From positions 372,001-436,000 of the forward strand of contig NZ_FQZZ01000002.1 in the NCBI RefSeq assembly GCF_900142185.1: a stretch of 64,000 bases of DNA, given 5' to 3'. The position numbers were made by a program, and so were the translations under genes. Origin of the DNA: Lutimaribacter pacificus (GTDB lineage: Bacteria > Pseudomonadota > Alphaproteobacteria > Rhodobacterales > Rhodobacteraceae). Positions 39,743 through 50,000 of this stretch are shown in pieces (position 1 is the stretch's first letter; each line of letters begins with the position of its first letter). The notes beneath the pieces are model-generated. The model had not been told where the DNA came from. It made no database searches and saw only the letters and a list, made by a program, of their open reading frames with translations.

Positions 39743-41076
39743 GTGCCGTGATCTCCTTCCGGTTTCACCCAGCGTAGCAGGATCAGCCCGATCAGGAAAA
39801 GGGCGATCAGCGGGGTCACGCCCAATTGCTGGCTGCCGGTCAGCGCGGTGGCGATGCCGATGGCGGTGGGCGCCAGAAACGAGGTCGCCTTGCCCGCCAG
39901 CGCATACAGGCCGAACGCCTCGGCCATGCGCTCGGGATCGGCCTGCCGCACCATCATCGTCCGGCTTGCCGCCTGAATCACGCCGCCCGCCGCGCCGATC
40001 AGCGCGCCCATCACGTAGAACGCGATGTCCGGCAGGGACGAACCCGGCCCGACCACGATGCCGTAAACACTGTCGCGCGAGATGAACACGATCGAGATCG
40101 CCACGAAACTCAGCACGAGGATGCAGGAGGTGATCACCGGCTTGGGCCCGAACGTCTGGTCGGCCCGCCCGCCGATCATGGCGAATACCGCGCCGGTGAT
40201 GATCGCGATGATGCCGAAGATGCCGGTATCCACCACCGACCAGCCCAGCACGCCCGCCGCGTAGATGCCGCCGAACACATACATCCCGTTCAGCGCGTCC
40301 CGATAGAACATCGAACTGCCAAGATAGGCGAAAAGCGACGGTTTCGCGGGCAGCCCGCGCACGGTCTCCACCACCTCGCCCAGTGCCTTTTTCAGGGCAC
40401 CCTTTGGCGGGCGGGTCGGTTTCGGGTCGCGCACCCACAGGAAGAACGGGATCATGAACACCGCATACCAGATCGCCGTCAGCGGCCCCACCGCGCGCGT
40501 GCCCTCGCGCGCGGCGGCATCCAGCCCAAGGATCGGGTCCAGCCCGATAAAGGTTTTGCCGGTCTCGGCGCTTTCGGCCAGCAAAAGCAGCATGATCACC
40601 AGCGCCACCAGCCCCCCGGCATAGCCGAAGGCCCATCCATTGCCCGAGATCCGCCCGATCTGATCCTTCGGGCCAAGATCTGGCAGCATCGAGTTGGTGA
40701 AGATCGTGGCGAATTCCATCCCGATCATGCCGACCGCAAAGGAAAACAGGATCAGGTAGAGGTTGAAATCCCCCGGCACCGCCCACCACAGGCAATAGGC
40801 GCCGACCACGTAAAGCAGCGAAAAGAACCAGATCCAGCGCAGCCGGTTGCCCGACAGGTCCGACAGCGCGCCCAGGATCGGCGCCAGTATGGCGATCACG
40901 AACCCCGCCGCCCCGATGCCGAACCCCCAGGCCGATTGCGCCGCCGCCCCGTCGCCGATCAGTTCCTTGACATAGGGCGCGAAGATGAAGGTGATCAGCA
41001 ACGTGTTATAGGGCTGGCTGGCCCAGTCGAAGAAATACCAGCCCCAGATGCGCTTGCGTTGCGATGGTGCCGTCAT
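39706..41076 (-). CDS. UMF1-type MFS transporter (Atg22-like)
   Basis: 456 residues with about twelve membrane helices. WGWYFFDWASQPYNTLLITFIFAP is the UMF1/Atg22 hallmark at the N-terminus; PILGALSDLSGNR and the long central loop containing RDPKPTRPPKGALKKAL also fit. In yeast Atg22 exports amino acids from the vacuole; the role of bacterial UMF1 proteins is not settled. It is the first gene of the operon with mepA and the phytase-like gene. Confidence 0.88.
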   Translation of the reverse strand: MTAPSQRKRIWGWYFFDWASQPYNTLLITFIFAPYVKELIGDGAAAQSAWGFGIGAAGFVIAILAPILGALSDLSGNRLRWIWFFSLLYVVGAYCLWWAVPGDFNLYLILFSFAVGMIGMEFATIFTNSMLPDLGPKDQIGRISGNGWAFGYAGGLVALVIMLLLLAESAETGKTFIGLDPILGLDAAAREGTRAVGPLTAIWYAVFMIPFFLWVRDPKPTRPPKGALKKALGEVVETVRGLPAKPSLFAYLGSSMFYRDALNGMYVFGGIYAAGVLGWSVVDTGIFGIIAIITGAVFAMIGGRADQTFGPKPVITSCILVLSFVAISIVFISRDSVYGIVVGPGSSLPDIAFYVMGALIGAAGGVIQAASRTMMVRQADPERMAEAFGLYALAGKATSFLAPTAIGIATALTGSQQLGVTPLIALFLIGLILLRWVKPEGDHGTWSDTQPLQPSA

Positions 41077-41152
41077 GCCCGGTCGTCCCCCTGTCCTTCG
41101 TGCGGGGATAAGACAGCCAAACCATGACGCTGGCAAGACAATCCTTGGTCGG

Positions 41153-41689
41153 TCAGTCCTGCATCGGGGGCCAGGGGCGGGCCTCTTCGGCCGCGATCCA
41201 TTTCGTCACCCAGTCGGGGATCGGGCGGGTTTCGCCCGGATGGCCGAGCGCCGCCAGCACCCGGTCGGTGCCCACGATACCGGCCGTATCCGTCACCGCC
41301 GCGCGATACAGGATATGGCCCGCGCATTGCCCGTCACGCCGCCACATGGATTGCTCAAGATAGATGAACCGCCCGTCCCAGCACAGCGCGCGGCTGCGCA
41401 TCTCGATCCGTTCGAACAGCCGCACCCGCCGGCGATAGCGCACGCAGGCCCCGGCCATGGTCAGGCCCCAGCGGTTGTCCCGCAACGCCTGCACCAGCCC
41501 GACCCGAAAGGCCAGCGGCAGCCGCCCCAGATCATAGAGCGTCAGCGCCCGCCCGTTATTCAGCTCCAGGAACGGGTCCAGATCCCAGGGCAGGCACATG
41601 TGATGCGACACATGCACCCCGTCCAGCGGCAGCCGGGGCAGGCGCCGCGCGCGAATGACCTGCGTGGCAAGGCGGAGAAACGGATACAT
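41153..41689 (-). CDS. Acyl-CoA thioesterase, hotdog fold (THEM6-like)
   Basis: 178 residues of a 4HBT-type hotdog domain: DLDPFLELNNGRALTLYDLGR carries the catalytic Asp region typical of the group, and VRYRRRVRLFERIEMRSRALCWDGRFIYLEQ gives the central strands. It probably hydrolyses an acyl-CoA. The start MYPFLRLATQV was preferred; the frame is open 13 codons upstream. It lies 76 bp upstream of the UMF1 gene and is divergent from yggT. Confidence 0.85.
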   Translation of the reverse strand: MYPFLRLATQVIRARRLPRLPLDGVHVSHHMCLPWDLDPFLELNNGRALTLYDLGRLPLAFRVGLVQALRDNRWGLTMAGACVRYRRRVRLFERIEMRSRALCWDGRFIYLEQSMWRRDGQCAGHILYRAAVTDTAGIVGTDRVLAALGHPGETRPIPDWVTKWIAAEEARPWPPMQD

Positions 41690-41820
41690 CGGACCCTCCC
41701 GTCGTTTCGGGCCGGGGTGCCGCGCCACGCCCCGAAGGTCAAGCGCGACGGTGCGGCAACCCTTGCCCTTCGGGGGCTCTGCGCTTACCTCTTGCGCGAC
41801 GAAAGAAAGGTTTTGCGCAA

Positions 41821-42105
41821 ATGATGGCGATTTACGGCCCGCTGGCCCTGATCCTGAACGTGATGTTCTTCATCCTGCTGGCCCATATCATCATGAGCTG
41901 GCTGATCAATTTCCAGGTGCTGAACCTCAACCAGCAATTCGTGGCGCAGGTCTGGTATGGCCTCAACCGCCTGCTGGAGCCGATCTACACCCCCATCCGC
42001 CGCATCCTGCCCGACACGCGGCCGCTCGACCTTGCGCCGCTGGTGCTGTTCATCATCATCATCTCGCTGCGCGACTACATCCTGCCGGAACTGCTGCTGC
42101 GCTGA
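41821..42105 (+). CDS. yggT: YggT family membrane protein
   Basis: 94 residues, two hydrophobic segments, with the YggT signature WYGLNRLLEPIYTPIRRILPDTRPLDLAPLV and SLRDYIL near the end. It is an inner-membrane protein of uncertain function, in other bacteria linked to cell division or osmotic response. AAAGG lies upstream of the ATG. It precedes recQ on the same strand, separated by 120 bp with a short hairpin. Confidence 0.9.
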   Translation: MMAIYGPLALILNVMFFILLAHIIMSWLINFQVLNLNQQFVAQVWYGLNRLLEPIYTPIRRILPDTRPLDLAPLVLFIIIISLRDYILPELLLR

Positions 42106-42160
42106 AGCGCGCACCGCGGGCCTGGATTGCCGCGCAGTCTGGGCCGAAACGCCCTTGATT

Positions 42161-42175
42161 CACCAAATCTTGGTG
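42161..42175. promoter_or_regulatory. Short hairpin CACCAA-ATC-TTGGTG
   Basis: A perfect 6-bp inverted repeat with a three-base spacer about 50 bp upstream of recQ. It could be a small operator or a weak terminator after yggT. Confidence 0.3.
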
Positions 42176-42225
42176 TGTGATACCTCATGCAAGAGCAGAT
42201 ATAGATCAATCTTGCAGGGTGCCCC

Positions 42226-44265
42226 ATGACAGCGGCCAGCGGCCTTTTGCGCGACGTATTCGGCTTCGACGCCTTCCGCCCCGGGCAGGAAGAGATCGTT
42301 CAGGCCGTCGCGCAGGGCGAAAACGTGCTGGCCATCATGCCCACGGGCGGCGGCAAATCCCTGTGTTTCCAGCTGCCCGCCCTGATGCGCGACGGCGTGA
42401 CCGTGGTGATCTCGCCGCTGATCGCGCTGATGCGCGATCAGGTCCGCGCCCTGCGCGAGGCCGGGGTCGAAGCCGGGGCACTGACCTCGGGCAATACCGA
42501 CGAGGAAACCGATGCCGTCTGGCAGGCGCTGTCCGAGGGGCGGCTGAAACTGCTTTACATCGCGCCGGAACGGCTGGCCGCCGGCTCCGCGCCGGGGATG
42601 CTGCGGCGGATCGGCGTGTCGCTGATCGCCGTGGACGAGGCGCATTGCGTCAGCCAGTGGGGCCATGATTTCCGCCCCGACTACCTGCGCATCGGGGAAC
42701 TGCGCCGCGCGCTGGGCGTGCCGCTGGCCGCCTTCACCGCCACCGCCGATGCCGAAACCCGCGACGAGATCGTGACGCGCCTCTTCGACGGGCAGCCGCC
42801 CCGCAGTTTCCTGCGCGGGTTCGACCGGCCCAACATCCACCTTGCCTTTGCCGCCAAGAACGGCCCACGCCAGCAGATCCTGTCCTTCGCCGCCGCGCGC
42901 AAGGGGCAGTCGGGCATCGTCTATTGCGGCACCCGCGCCAAGACCGAAACGCTGGCCGCCGCCCTGGCGGATGCCGGGCATAACGCCTGCGCCTATCACG
43001 GCGGGATGGAGCCGGGCGACCGCCGCACGGTCGAAAGCCGTTTCTCGCGCGAGGACGGGCTGATCGTCGTGGCCACCGTCGCCTTCGGCATGGGTGTGGA
43101 CAAGCCCGATATCCGCTGGGTCGCCCATGCCGACCTGCCCAAGTCGATCGAGGCGTATTACCAGGAAATCGGCCGCGCCGGCCGCGATGGCGCCCCGGCC
43201 GAAACGCTGACCCTGTTCGGCCCCGACGACATCCGCCTGCGCCGGTCCCAGATCGACGAGGGGCTTGCGCCCCCCGAACGCCGCATGGCCGATCACGCGC
43301 GGCTCAACGCGCTGCTGGGGCTGGCCGAGGCCTTGGGCTGCCGGCGCCAGACCCTGCTGGGCTATTTCGGCGAAGAGGCCGCGCCCTGCGGCCATTGCGA
43401 CCTCTGCGATCAGGCGCCCGAAACCTTCGACGGCACGCAGGCCGTGCGCAAGGCGCTGTCGGCGATCCTGCGCACCGAGGAATGGTTCGGCGCCGGCCAC
43501 CTGATCGACATCCTGACCGGCAACCTGACCGACAAGGTGCGCGAAAAGGGCCATGACCGCCTGCCGACCTTCGGTGTGGGTCAGGAATTCAGCCGCCCGC
43601 AATGGCAGGCGATCTTCCGGCAGATGATGGGCCACGACCTGATCCGCCCCAACCCCGACCGCCACGGCGCGCTGACGATGACCGACGCCGCCCTGCCGAT
43701 CCTGCGCGACCAGCAGGCGATCACCCTGCGCAGCGACAGCGTGGCAAAACCCGAACGCCGCCCCGCCGTGCGCGCGCTGGTCAGCGACGAGGACGCGCCG
43801 CTGCTTTCCGCGCTCAAGGCGAAACGCCGCGCGCTGGCCGAGGCCGCCAGCCTGCCCGCCTACATGATCTTCAACGACCGCACCCTGATCGAAATGGCGG
43901 AAAAGCGCCCCGCCAACCTGGACCAGATGGCGCGGATCAACGGGGTGGGGGCGAAAAAGCTCGACAGTTACGGCGCGGCCTTCCTTGAAATCATCACCGG
44001 CGCGGCCGAGGACATGCACCCCGCGCGCATGAAGCTGGCCGGGCGCGATGCCGGCAGCGTCTATGACCGGCTGCTCGCCGTGCAGGCCGACCTGATCCGC
44101 GGCCCCGACGGGACGGACAAGCCGATTTCCTGTTCCTCCTCGCAACTGGCAAAGCTGGCGCAGGCGCGTCCCGGCGACGAACAGGCGCTGACCCGCATCC
44201 TCGGCGACCGCCGGGCCGAGCGTTTCGGCCCCGCCTTTCTGGACGTCCTGCGCATGGCCGATTAA
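42226..44265 (+). CDS. recQ: ATP-dependent DNA helicase RecQ
   Basis: 679 residues. The helicase core has MPTGGGKSLCFQLPA (Walker A), VDEAHCVSQWGHDFRP (DEAH) and QEIGRAGRDG (motif VI). It is followed by the RQC zinc cluster (CGHCDLCDQ plus an upstream Cys), a winged helix, and an HRDC domain near residues 520-600 (LKAKRRALAEAASLPAYMIFNDRTL, NGVGAKKLDSYG). It unwinds DNA 3'-5' in RecF-pathway recombination. It is followed by yaaA after 34 bp. Confidence 0.96.
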   Translation: MTAASGLLRDVFGFDAFRPGQEEIVQAVAQGENVLAIMPTGGGKSLCFQLPALMRDGVTVVISPLIALMRDQVRALREAGVEAGALTSGNTDEETDAVWQALSEGRLKLLYIAPERLAAGSAPGMLRRIGVSLIAVDEAHCVSQWGHDFRPDYLRIGELRRALGVPLAAFTATADAETRDEIVTRLFDGQPPRSFLRGFDRPNIHLAFAAKNGPRQQILSFAAARKGQSGIVYCGTRAKTETLAAALADAGHNACAYHGGMEPGDRRTVESRFSREDGLIVVATVAFGMGVDKPDIRWVAHADLPKSIEAYYQEIGRAGRDGAPAETLTLFGPDDIRLRRSQIDEGLAPPERRMADHARLNALLGLAEALGCRRQTLLGYFGEEAAPCGHCDLCDQAPETFDGTQAVRKALSAILRTEEWFGAGHLIDILTGNLTDKVREKGHDRLPTFGVGQEFSRPQWQAIFRQMMGHDLIRPNPDRHGALTMTDAALPILRDQQAITLRSDSVAKPERRPAVRALVSDEDAPLLSALKAKRRALAEAASLPAYMIFNDRTLIEMAEKRPANLDQMARINGVGAKKLDSYGAAFLEIITGAAEDMHPARMKLAGRDAGSVYDRLLAVQADLIRGPDGTDKPISCSSSQLAKLAQARPGDEQALTRILGDRRAERFGPAFLDVLRMAD

Positions 44266-44299
44266 GACATCCGCAACACCGACACTCACGGGGGAAACC

Positions 44300-45079
44300 A
44301 TGTTCGTCGTCGTATCGCCTGCCAAGAAACTCGACATGTCGCCGGTTGCCGGGGTTGCCGCCACCGAGCCCGAATTTTCCGACGCCGCGCGCGATCTCGC
44401 GCAGGTGGCGCGCGAGCTGTCGGTGGGCGATCTGCAAAAGCTGATGCATATCAGCGAATCCCTGGCAAAGCTGAACGCCGGCCGGTTCCGCGATTTCGGC
44501 GGGATGGAGACCAAGCCCGCCGTGTTCGCCTTTGCCGGCGACACCTACCAGGGGTTCGAGGCCGCGACGCTGGATGCCGACGCGCTGCGCTGGGCGCAGG
44601 ATCATTTCGGCATCCTGTCGGGGCTTTACGGCATCCTGCGGCCCTTCGACGCGATCGAACCCTACCGGCTGGAAATGGGCAGCCGCCTGAAAACCGGCCG
44701 CGGCACATCGCTCTATGATTACTGGGGCGACCGGATCGCAAGGGCGATCAACGAACGCGCCGCGGCGGTGGGCGCAAAGGCGCTGGTGAACTGCGCCAGC
44801 CAGGAATATTTCGGCGCGGTCGACCGCGCGGCGCTGGCCCTGCCGGTCATCACCCCCGTCTTCATGGAGGACAAGCCCGGCGGCCCCAAGATCGTCAGCT
44901 TCTATGCCAAGCGGGCGCGCGGCGCGATGGCGCGTTTCGTGATGGAAAACCGCCTGACCGATCCCGCCGCCCTGCGCGATTTCGACATTGGCGGCTACAG
45001 CTACCGGCCCGACATGTCCGAAGAAAAGGACCGGCCGGTTTTCCTCCGCAGCGCCGAGGCCGCGGAACAGGCCGCCTGA
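44300..45079 (+). CDS. yaaA: Peroxide stress protein YaaA
   Basis: 259 residues. FVVVSPAKKLDM at the N-terminus, YQGFEAATLDADALRWAQDHFGILSGLYGILRP and PVFMEDKPGGPKIVSFYAKRARG are the defining blocks of the DUF328/YaaA family. E. coli YaaA limits free iron and oxidative DNA damage after peroxide; the fold also binds DNA. It is probably co-transcribed with recQ. The 3' end converges on the hybrid kinase gene. Confidence 0.94.
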   Translation: MFVVVSPAKKLDMSPVAGVAATEPEFSDAARDLAQVARELSVGDLQKLMHISESLAKLNAGRFRDFGGMETKPAVFAFAGDTYQGFEAATLDADALRWAQDHFGILSGLYGILRPFDAIEPYRLEMGSRLKTGRGTSLYDYWGDRIARAINERAAAVGAKALVNCASQEYFGAVDRAALALPVITPVFMEDKPGGPKIVSFYAKRARGAMARFVMENRLTDPAALRDFDIGGYSYRPDMSEEKDRPVFLRSAEAAEQAA

Positions 45080-45095
45080 CCATCCTGCTGTCGGC

Positions 45096-46874
45096 TCACG
45101 CGCTGACCGCCTGCGGCAGCCGGGCGCCGGGGTCGCGCACGCCGGCGGGGCAATGGGCGGCAATCGCCTCCCATATCCCGGCCTTGCGCAGCGGCTTGGT
45201 CAGGTAATCGTCCAGCCCGGCCTCCAGTATCCCCTCGCGGTCGCCGGTCATCGCGTGGGCGGTCATGGCGACGATCGGAACATGGGCCTTTTGCCGTCTG
45301 CGGATTTCGGCGGTGGCGGCCTTGCCGTCCATCCCCGGCATCGAGATATCCATGAAGATCAGGTCGGGCGCGAACCTGTCGAAGGCCGCGACCGCCTCGC
45401 TCCCGTTGGCGGCGAATTCCAGCTCGATATCCAGCCCCTGCACCATCTTGCGAAAGACCAGCCGGTTGGTCCGGTTGTCCTCGGCCGCAAGGATGCGCAT
45501 CGCGCGGCCCGGCGCAGGGGCGGGCGTGCCGGGCCGCGCCCCGGCCACCGGCAGCACGATGCGGAACCCGAAGGCCGCGCCGTGGCCTTCCTCGCTTTCC
45601 GCCCAGATCGTGCCGCCCATCAGCCCGATCAGCCGGCGCGAGATCGCCAGCCCCAGCCCGGTGCCCTCGAACCGGCGGTTGGTTTCGCTGTCGACCTGGT
45701 TGAACTCGCCGAACACGTGCTCGATCTTGTCGGGCGGAATGCCGATGCCGGTATCCTCGACCGTGATGTGCAACTGGCAATCGCCCTCCTCGCCGGTCAC
45801 GCCCGTCACCCGCACCAGAACGTGACCCTGCGCGGTGAATTTCACCGCGTTACCCATCAGGTTCGTCAGCACCTGCCGGATGCGGCCCTGATCGCCGGTG
45901 AACATGGTGGGCAGGAAAAGATCGTAATCCACCACGATATCCAGCCCCTTGTCGCGCGCGCCCGGCTGCAGCAGCATCGCAAGCTCGCGGATGCAGCGTT
46001 CCAGGTCGAACGGCTCGGGGTTCAGGGTCAGTTTCTCGGCCTCGATCTTGGAATAATCCAGCACGTCGTTGATGATTCCCAGCAGCGCCGCGCCCGAGTT
46101 GCGGATGGTGTCGACATAAAGCGCCTGTTCCCCGGTCAGCGCGGTGTCGGCCAGCAGGTCCGCCATGCCCACAACGCCGTTCATCGGGGTGCGTATCTCG
46201 TGGCTCATATTGGCCAGGAAGGCCGATTTCGCCCGGCTCGCCGCCTCGGCCACCTTGCGCGCCTCGCGCAGCTCGGCCTCGTGGCGCACGGTGGCGGTGA
46301 TGTTCAGCGCCAGGCTGACCACGTCGCCGCCATGGCCGCGCTGGTCGACCAGCCGGATATACTTGTCGGCATAGCTGCGCATGACAAAGGGCCGGGGCGC
46401 GGGCGATTGCCAGCGCTCCATCATCATCGCGCGCCATTCCGCCGGGGCCATGTCGCCGATATTGACGATCCCCTCTTCGGTCAGCAGTTGCAGAAGGCGG
46501 GGATAGGTGACGCCGGGGCGCACCTCCTCCAGCCCGTCGAAGAAATCGATATAGGCGTTGTTGGCCGCGATCATCCGGTCGTCGGCATCGAAAAAGGCGA
46601 ACCCGTCGCGGATCGTCTCGATCGACAGCCACAACCGCCGCTCGGCGATCTCGATCTGCCGGCGGGCCTGCGACAGGTCCGATTTCACCCGCTGGTTCTC
46701 GTCCCGGTAGGTTGCGACCTGCGCGCGGGTCTCGGTGATCTCCTCCGACAGGTTCCTTGCGTGCTGGCCCAGCTTGCGGTTGGCGGTGAAAAGCTCGGCC
46801 TGCTTCAGCTCCAGCAGCCGTTCGGCAGCCAGCCGCGCGCGCCGTTCTTCGGCCAGTTTGTTGGCAAGGCTCAT
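45096..46874 (-). CDS. PAS hybrid sensor histidine kinase with receiver domain
   Basis: 592 residues. An N-terminal coiled coil (about 5-80, rich in Glu/Arg/Ala) and a PAS domain (about 80-200) are followed by HisKA with His225 (MSHEIRTPMNG), HATPase with NAVKF, DTGIGIP and GTGLGL boxes, and a C-terminal receiver with phospho-acceptor Asp509 (IFMDISMPGMDG). No membrane helix is visible, so it is cytoplasmic, sensing through PAS. It lacks an HPt domain and must pass phosphate to a separate one. It is divergent from the alpha-2-macroglobulin gene. The reading frame is open for kilobases upstream, antisense to other genes, but the start at 46874 is clear. Confidence 0.93.
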   Translation of the reverse strand: MSLANKLAEERRARLAAERLLELKQAELFTANRKLGQHARNLSEEITETRAQVATYRDENQRVKSDLSQARRQIEIAERRLWLSIETIRDGFAFFDADDRMIAANNAYIDFFDGLEEVRPGVTYPRLLQLLTEEGIVNIGDMAPAEWRAMMMERWQSPAPRPFVMRSYADKYIRLVDQRGHGGDVVSLALNITATVRHEAELREARKVAEAASRAKSAFLANMSHEIRTPMNGVVGMADLLADTALTGEQALYVDTIRNSGAALLGIINDVLDYSKIEAEKLTLNPEPFDLERCIRELAMLLQPGARDKGLDIVVDYDLFLPTMFTGDQGRIRQVLTNLMGNAVKFTAQGHVLVRVTGVTGEEGDCQLHITVEDTGIGIPPDKIEHVFGEFNQVDSETNRRFEGTGLGLAISRRLIGLMGGTIWAESEEGHGAAFGFRIVLPVAGARPGTPAPAPGRAMRILAAEDNRTNRLVFRKMVQGLDIELEFAANGSEAVAAFDRFAPDLIFMDISMPGMDGKAATAEIRRRQKAHVPIVAMTAHAMTGDREGILEAGLDDYLTKPLRKAGIWEAIAAHCPAGVRDPGARLPQAVSA

Positions 46875-47021
46875 GCCCGCTCTCCGACAAGGCCCCTGAA
46901 ACGGGGGATCGGCCGCAGAGTCCGCAAACCTGATAAAGATGACGTTAAGGGAGGCGGGCCTGGGGCGTTGCCACGACTCGGGCGCCCTGCCACGATGGGC
47001 GCATTGCCAAGGAGTCCCGCC

Positions 47022-50000
47022 ATGCGCCACATCGCCGCCCGCCTGTCCGTTCTTGTCCTGACCCTTCTGCCGCTGGCCGCGATGGCGCAGGACCGGGCCT
47101 TCGTGCCCGGCGAACGATTCGTCGTGACGCGCGACGTGGATTTCTACGGCGCCGACCTGCAGGCGCTGTTCGACACCAGCTACGAGGCCTGCGAACGCGC
47201 CTGCCGCGCCGATGCGCGCTGCACCGCCTTCACCTTCAACACCCGGTCGAACGCCTGTTTCCCGAAATCGGCCATCGATTCGCGCCAGCCCTACGCGGGC
47301 GCATGGTCCGCCGAACGGCGCGGGACCCCGGCCGGGGTCACCACGCGCGCCGCGCAGCGCGCCGCCGACCTGGCCTATCTGGGCGACCGCGCGCTGACGC
47401 AGGCGCGCGAGCTGGCCGCCGGTATCGGCCGGATGCACCCGTCGGGGCAGTTCACCCTGCAACAGCTGAACGACGCCGCGCAGGACCGCCGCGCCGCGGG
47501 CGATCACCTGAACGCCCTGCGCTGGACCGGCGGCGCCCTCGCGCATGAGGACAGCAGCCCGCTCTGGGCCGAATACGCCCGGCTGGGCCTTCTGGCGCAG
47601 CCGGAAAACAACTCTCCGGCCTATCGCCAGCGCGCGCTGCCCGCCGCGGTCAACGCCTATCTGCGCGCGGGCAACGGCCCCGAACAGGTGAACGCGCTGG
47701 CCATCCTCGCCCGCGCGCTCGAGGCGAACAACCGCGGGCGCGACATGATCCCGGCGCTGCGGCTGGCCCAGTCGATCCGGCCGCGCGACGATCTGGCCGA
47801 TCTGCTGGACGACGCCATCGGCAAATACGGCTTTCGCATTACCGGCAACCGGGTCGAAAGCGACCTGGCCGCGCCCCGCATCTGCGCGGAGTTCTCCGAA
47901 CCGCTGGCGCGCGGCGGCGTCGATTACGCCGATTACGTGCGCCTGCCCAGCCCCACCATGGCCGTGCGCGCCGAGGGCCGCGACCTCTGCGTCGAAGGGC
48001 TGGACCACGGCCAGCGGTACAGCCTGACCTTCCGTGCCGGCCTGCCCGACGCCGTGGGCGAGGCGCTGACCAGGGACGTGCCCCTGCGCCTTTACGTGCG
48101 CGACCGTGCGCCCTCGGTCGTGTTCCCGGGCCGCGCCTACGTGCTGCCGCGCGGCGCGGGGGTGGCGCTGCCGGTGCAGACGGTCAACCTCGACACGCTC
48201 GACCTGGTGCTGCACCGGGTCGACGACCGCAACCTGCTGCGCGCGATGCAGCAGGGCTTTTTCGGCGGCCGCCTGTCGCAATGGCAGCGCCGCGAATTTA
48301 CCGGCGATGTGGGGCAAGAGGTCTGGCGCGGTCAGGGCCAGGTCGAAAACCGGCTCAACACCGACATGACGACCCGCCTGCCGATGGGCGATATCGTCGC
48401 CGGCATGGCGCCGGGGCTTTATGCGCTGGTCGCCTCGGTGCCCGGCGTCGACGGTTACGACGATCCCGGCGCGGCGCAATGGTTCGTGCTGTCCGACCTG
48501 GGGCTGACCACGCTGTCCGGCGTGGACGGGCTGCACGTGATGGTGCGCGGCCTTGGCGATGCCGAACCGCGCGCCGGCGTGACGGTCAGCCTGCTGTCGC
48601 GCGCCAACCGCGTGCTGGGCACGGCGGAAACCGATGCGGCGGGGCACGCGCTCTTTCCCGCCGGGCTGACGCGCGGCACCGGCGGGGCCGAGCCCGCGCT
48701 GGTCACCGTGCGCGACGGGCAGGACGACATGGCCTTCCTGTCGCTGACCGATCCGGCCTTCGACCTCTCCGATCGCGGGGTCGAGGGGCGCGAGGCCGCG
48801 CCGCCCGTCGATCTGTTCCTTGCCACCGATCGCGGCGCCTATCGCGCGGGCGAGGTGATCCACGCCACCGCGCTGGCCCGCGACGGGCAGGCGCAGGCGA
48901 TCACCGGCCTGCCGCTCACCGCGATCCTGACCCGGCCCGACGGGGTGGAATATTCCCGCACGCTCGGCACCGGCGACGTGGCGGGCGGGCATGTCTTCGC
49001 CCTGCCGGTGGGCGAAACCGCCCCGCGCGGCACCTGGCGGCTTGAACTGCGCGCCGACCCGGACGCCCCCGCGCTGGCCGCCACCGACCTGCTGGTCGAG
49101 GATTTTCTGCCCGAGCGTATTGATTTCGACCTGTCCCTGCCCGACGGCCCGCTCGACCCCGGAACCGCGCCCGCCGTCACCGTCGATGCGCGCTATCTTT
49201 TCGGGGCGCCCGGCGCCGACCTGGGGGTCGAGGGCACCCTGCGCCTGCTGCCCGCCCGTCGCCTTGCGGCGCATCCCGGCTATCTGTTCGGGCGCTACGA
49301 CGATCCGTTCCGCGGCCGGGCCGCGACGCTCGACAGCACGCGCACCGATGCGCAGGGCCGCGCCACCCTGCCGCTGCAATTCCCCGATACCGGCGACTAT
49401 TCCGGCCCGTCCGAGGCGCGGCTGACCCTCCGCGTGACCGAAGGATCGGGCCGCCCGGTCGAACGGCAGATCGCCCGCGACCTTGCCGCAAGGGGCGCGC
49501 TGATCGGCATCCGCCCGGCCTTCGACGAGGTGCTCGATGAAGGCGCCAGCGCCGAATTCGCACTGATCGCCACCACGCCCGCGCTGCCGGTGGACTGGGT
49601 GCTGAACCGCGTCGAAACGCGCTACCAGTGGTATTCGCAAAACGGCGACTGGAACTGGGAGCCGGTGACGACCCGCAGCCGCGTGGCGCAGGGCTCTGCC
49701 ACGCTGGGTGCCGATCCGGTCACGGTCTCGGCCCCGGTCGACTGGGGCCGGTACGAGCTTGTGGTCGAATCCACCGGCGCCGCCTACACCGCTTCGTCGG
49801 TCGATTTCCACGCCGGCTGGTATGCGCCCGCCAACCCCGCGACCACGCCCGACATGCTGGCGGTGTCGCTCGACCGTCCTGCCTATCGCGCGGGCGATAC
49901 CGCGCGGCTGCGGGTGGTGCCGCGCGCGCCGGGCAAGGCGCTGGTCACCGTGATGTCCAACCGCGTGATCGCCATGCAGATGGTGGATCTGTCCGAGGGC

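Noticed and set aside
42195-42212. A second FNR-like box upstream of recQ (TTGATCTATATC on the minus strand)
   Set aside because: One half-site matches only 3 of 5 positions, too weak to report as a site.
44988-47021. Upstream extension of the alpha-2-macroglobulin frame to 2485 codons
   Set aside because: It runs antisense through the kinase gene; the signal peptide at 47022 marks the true start.
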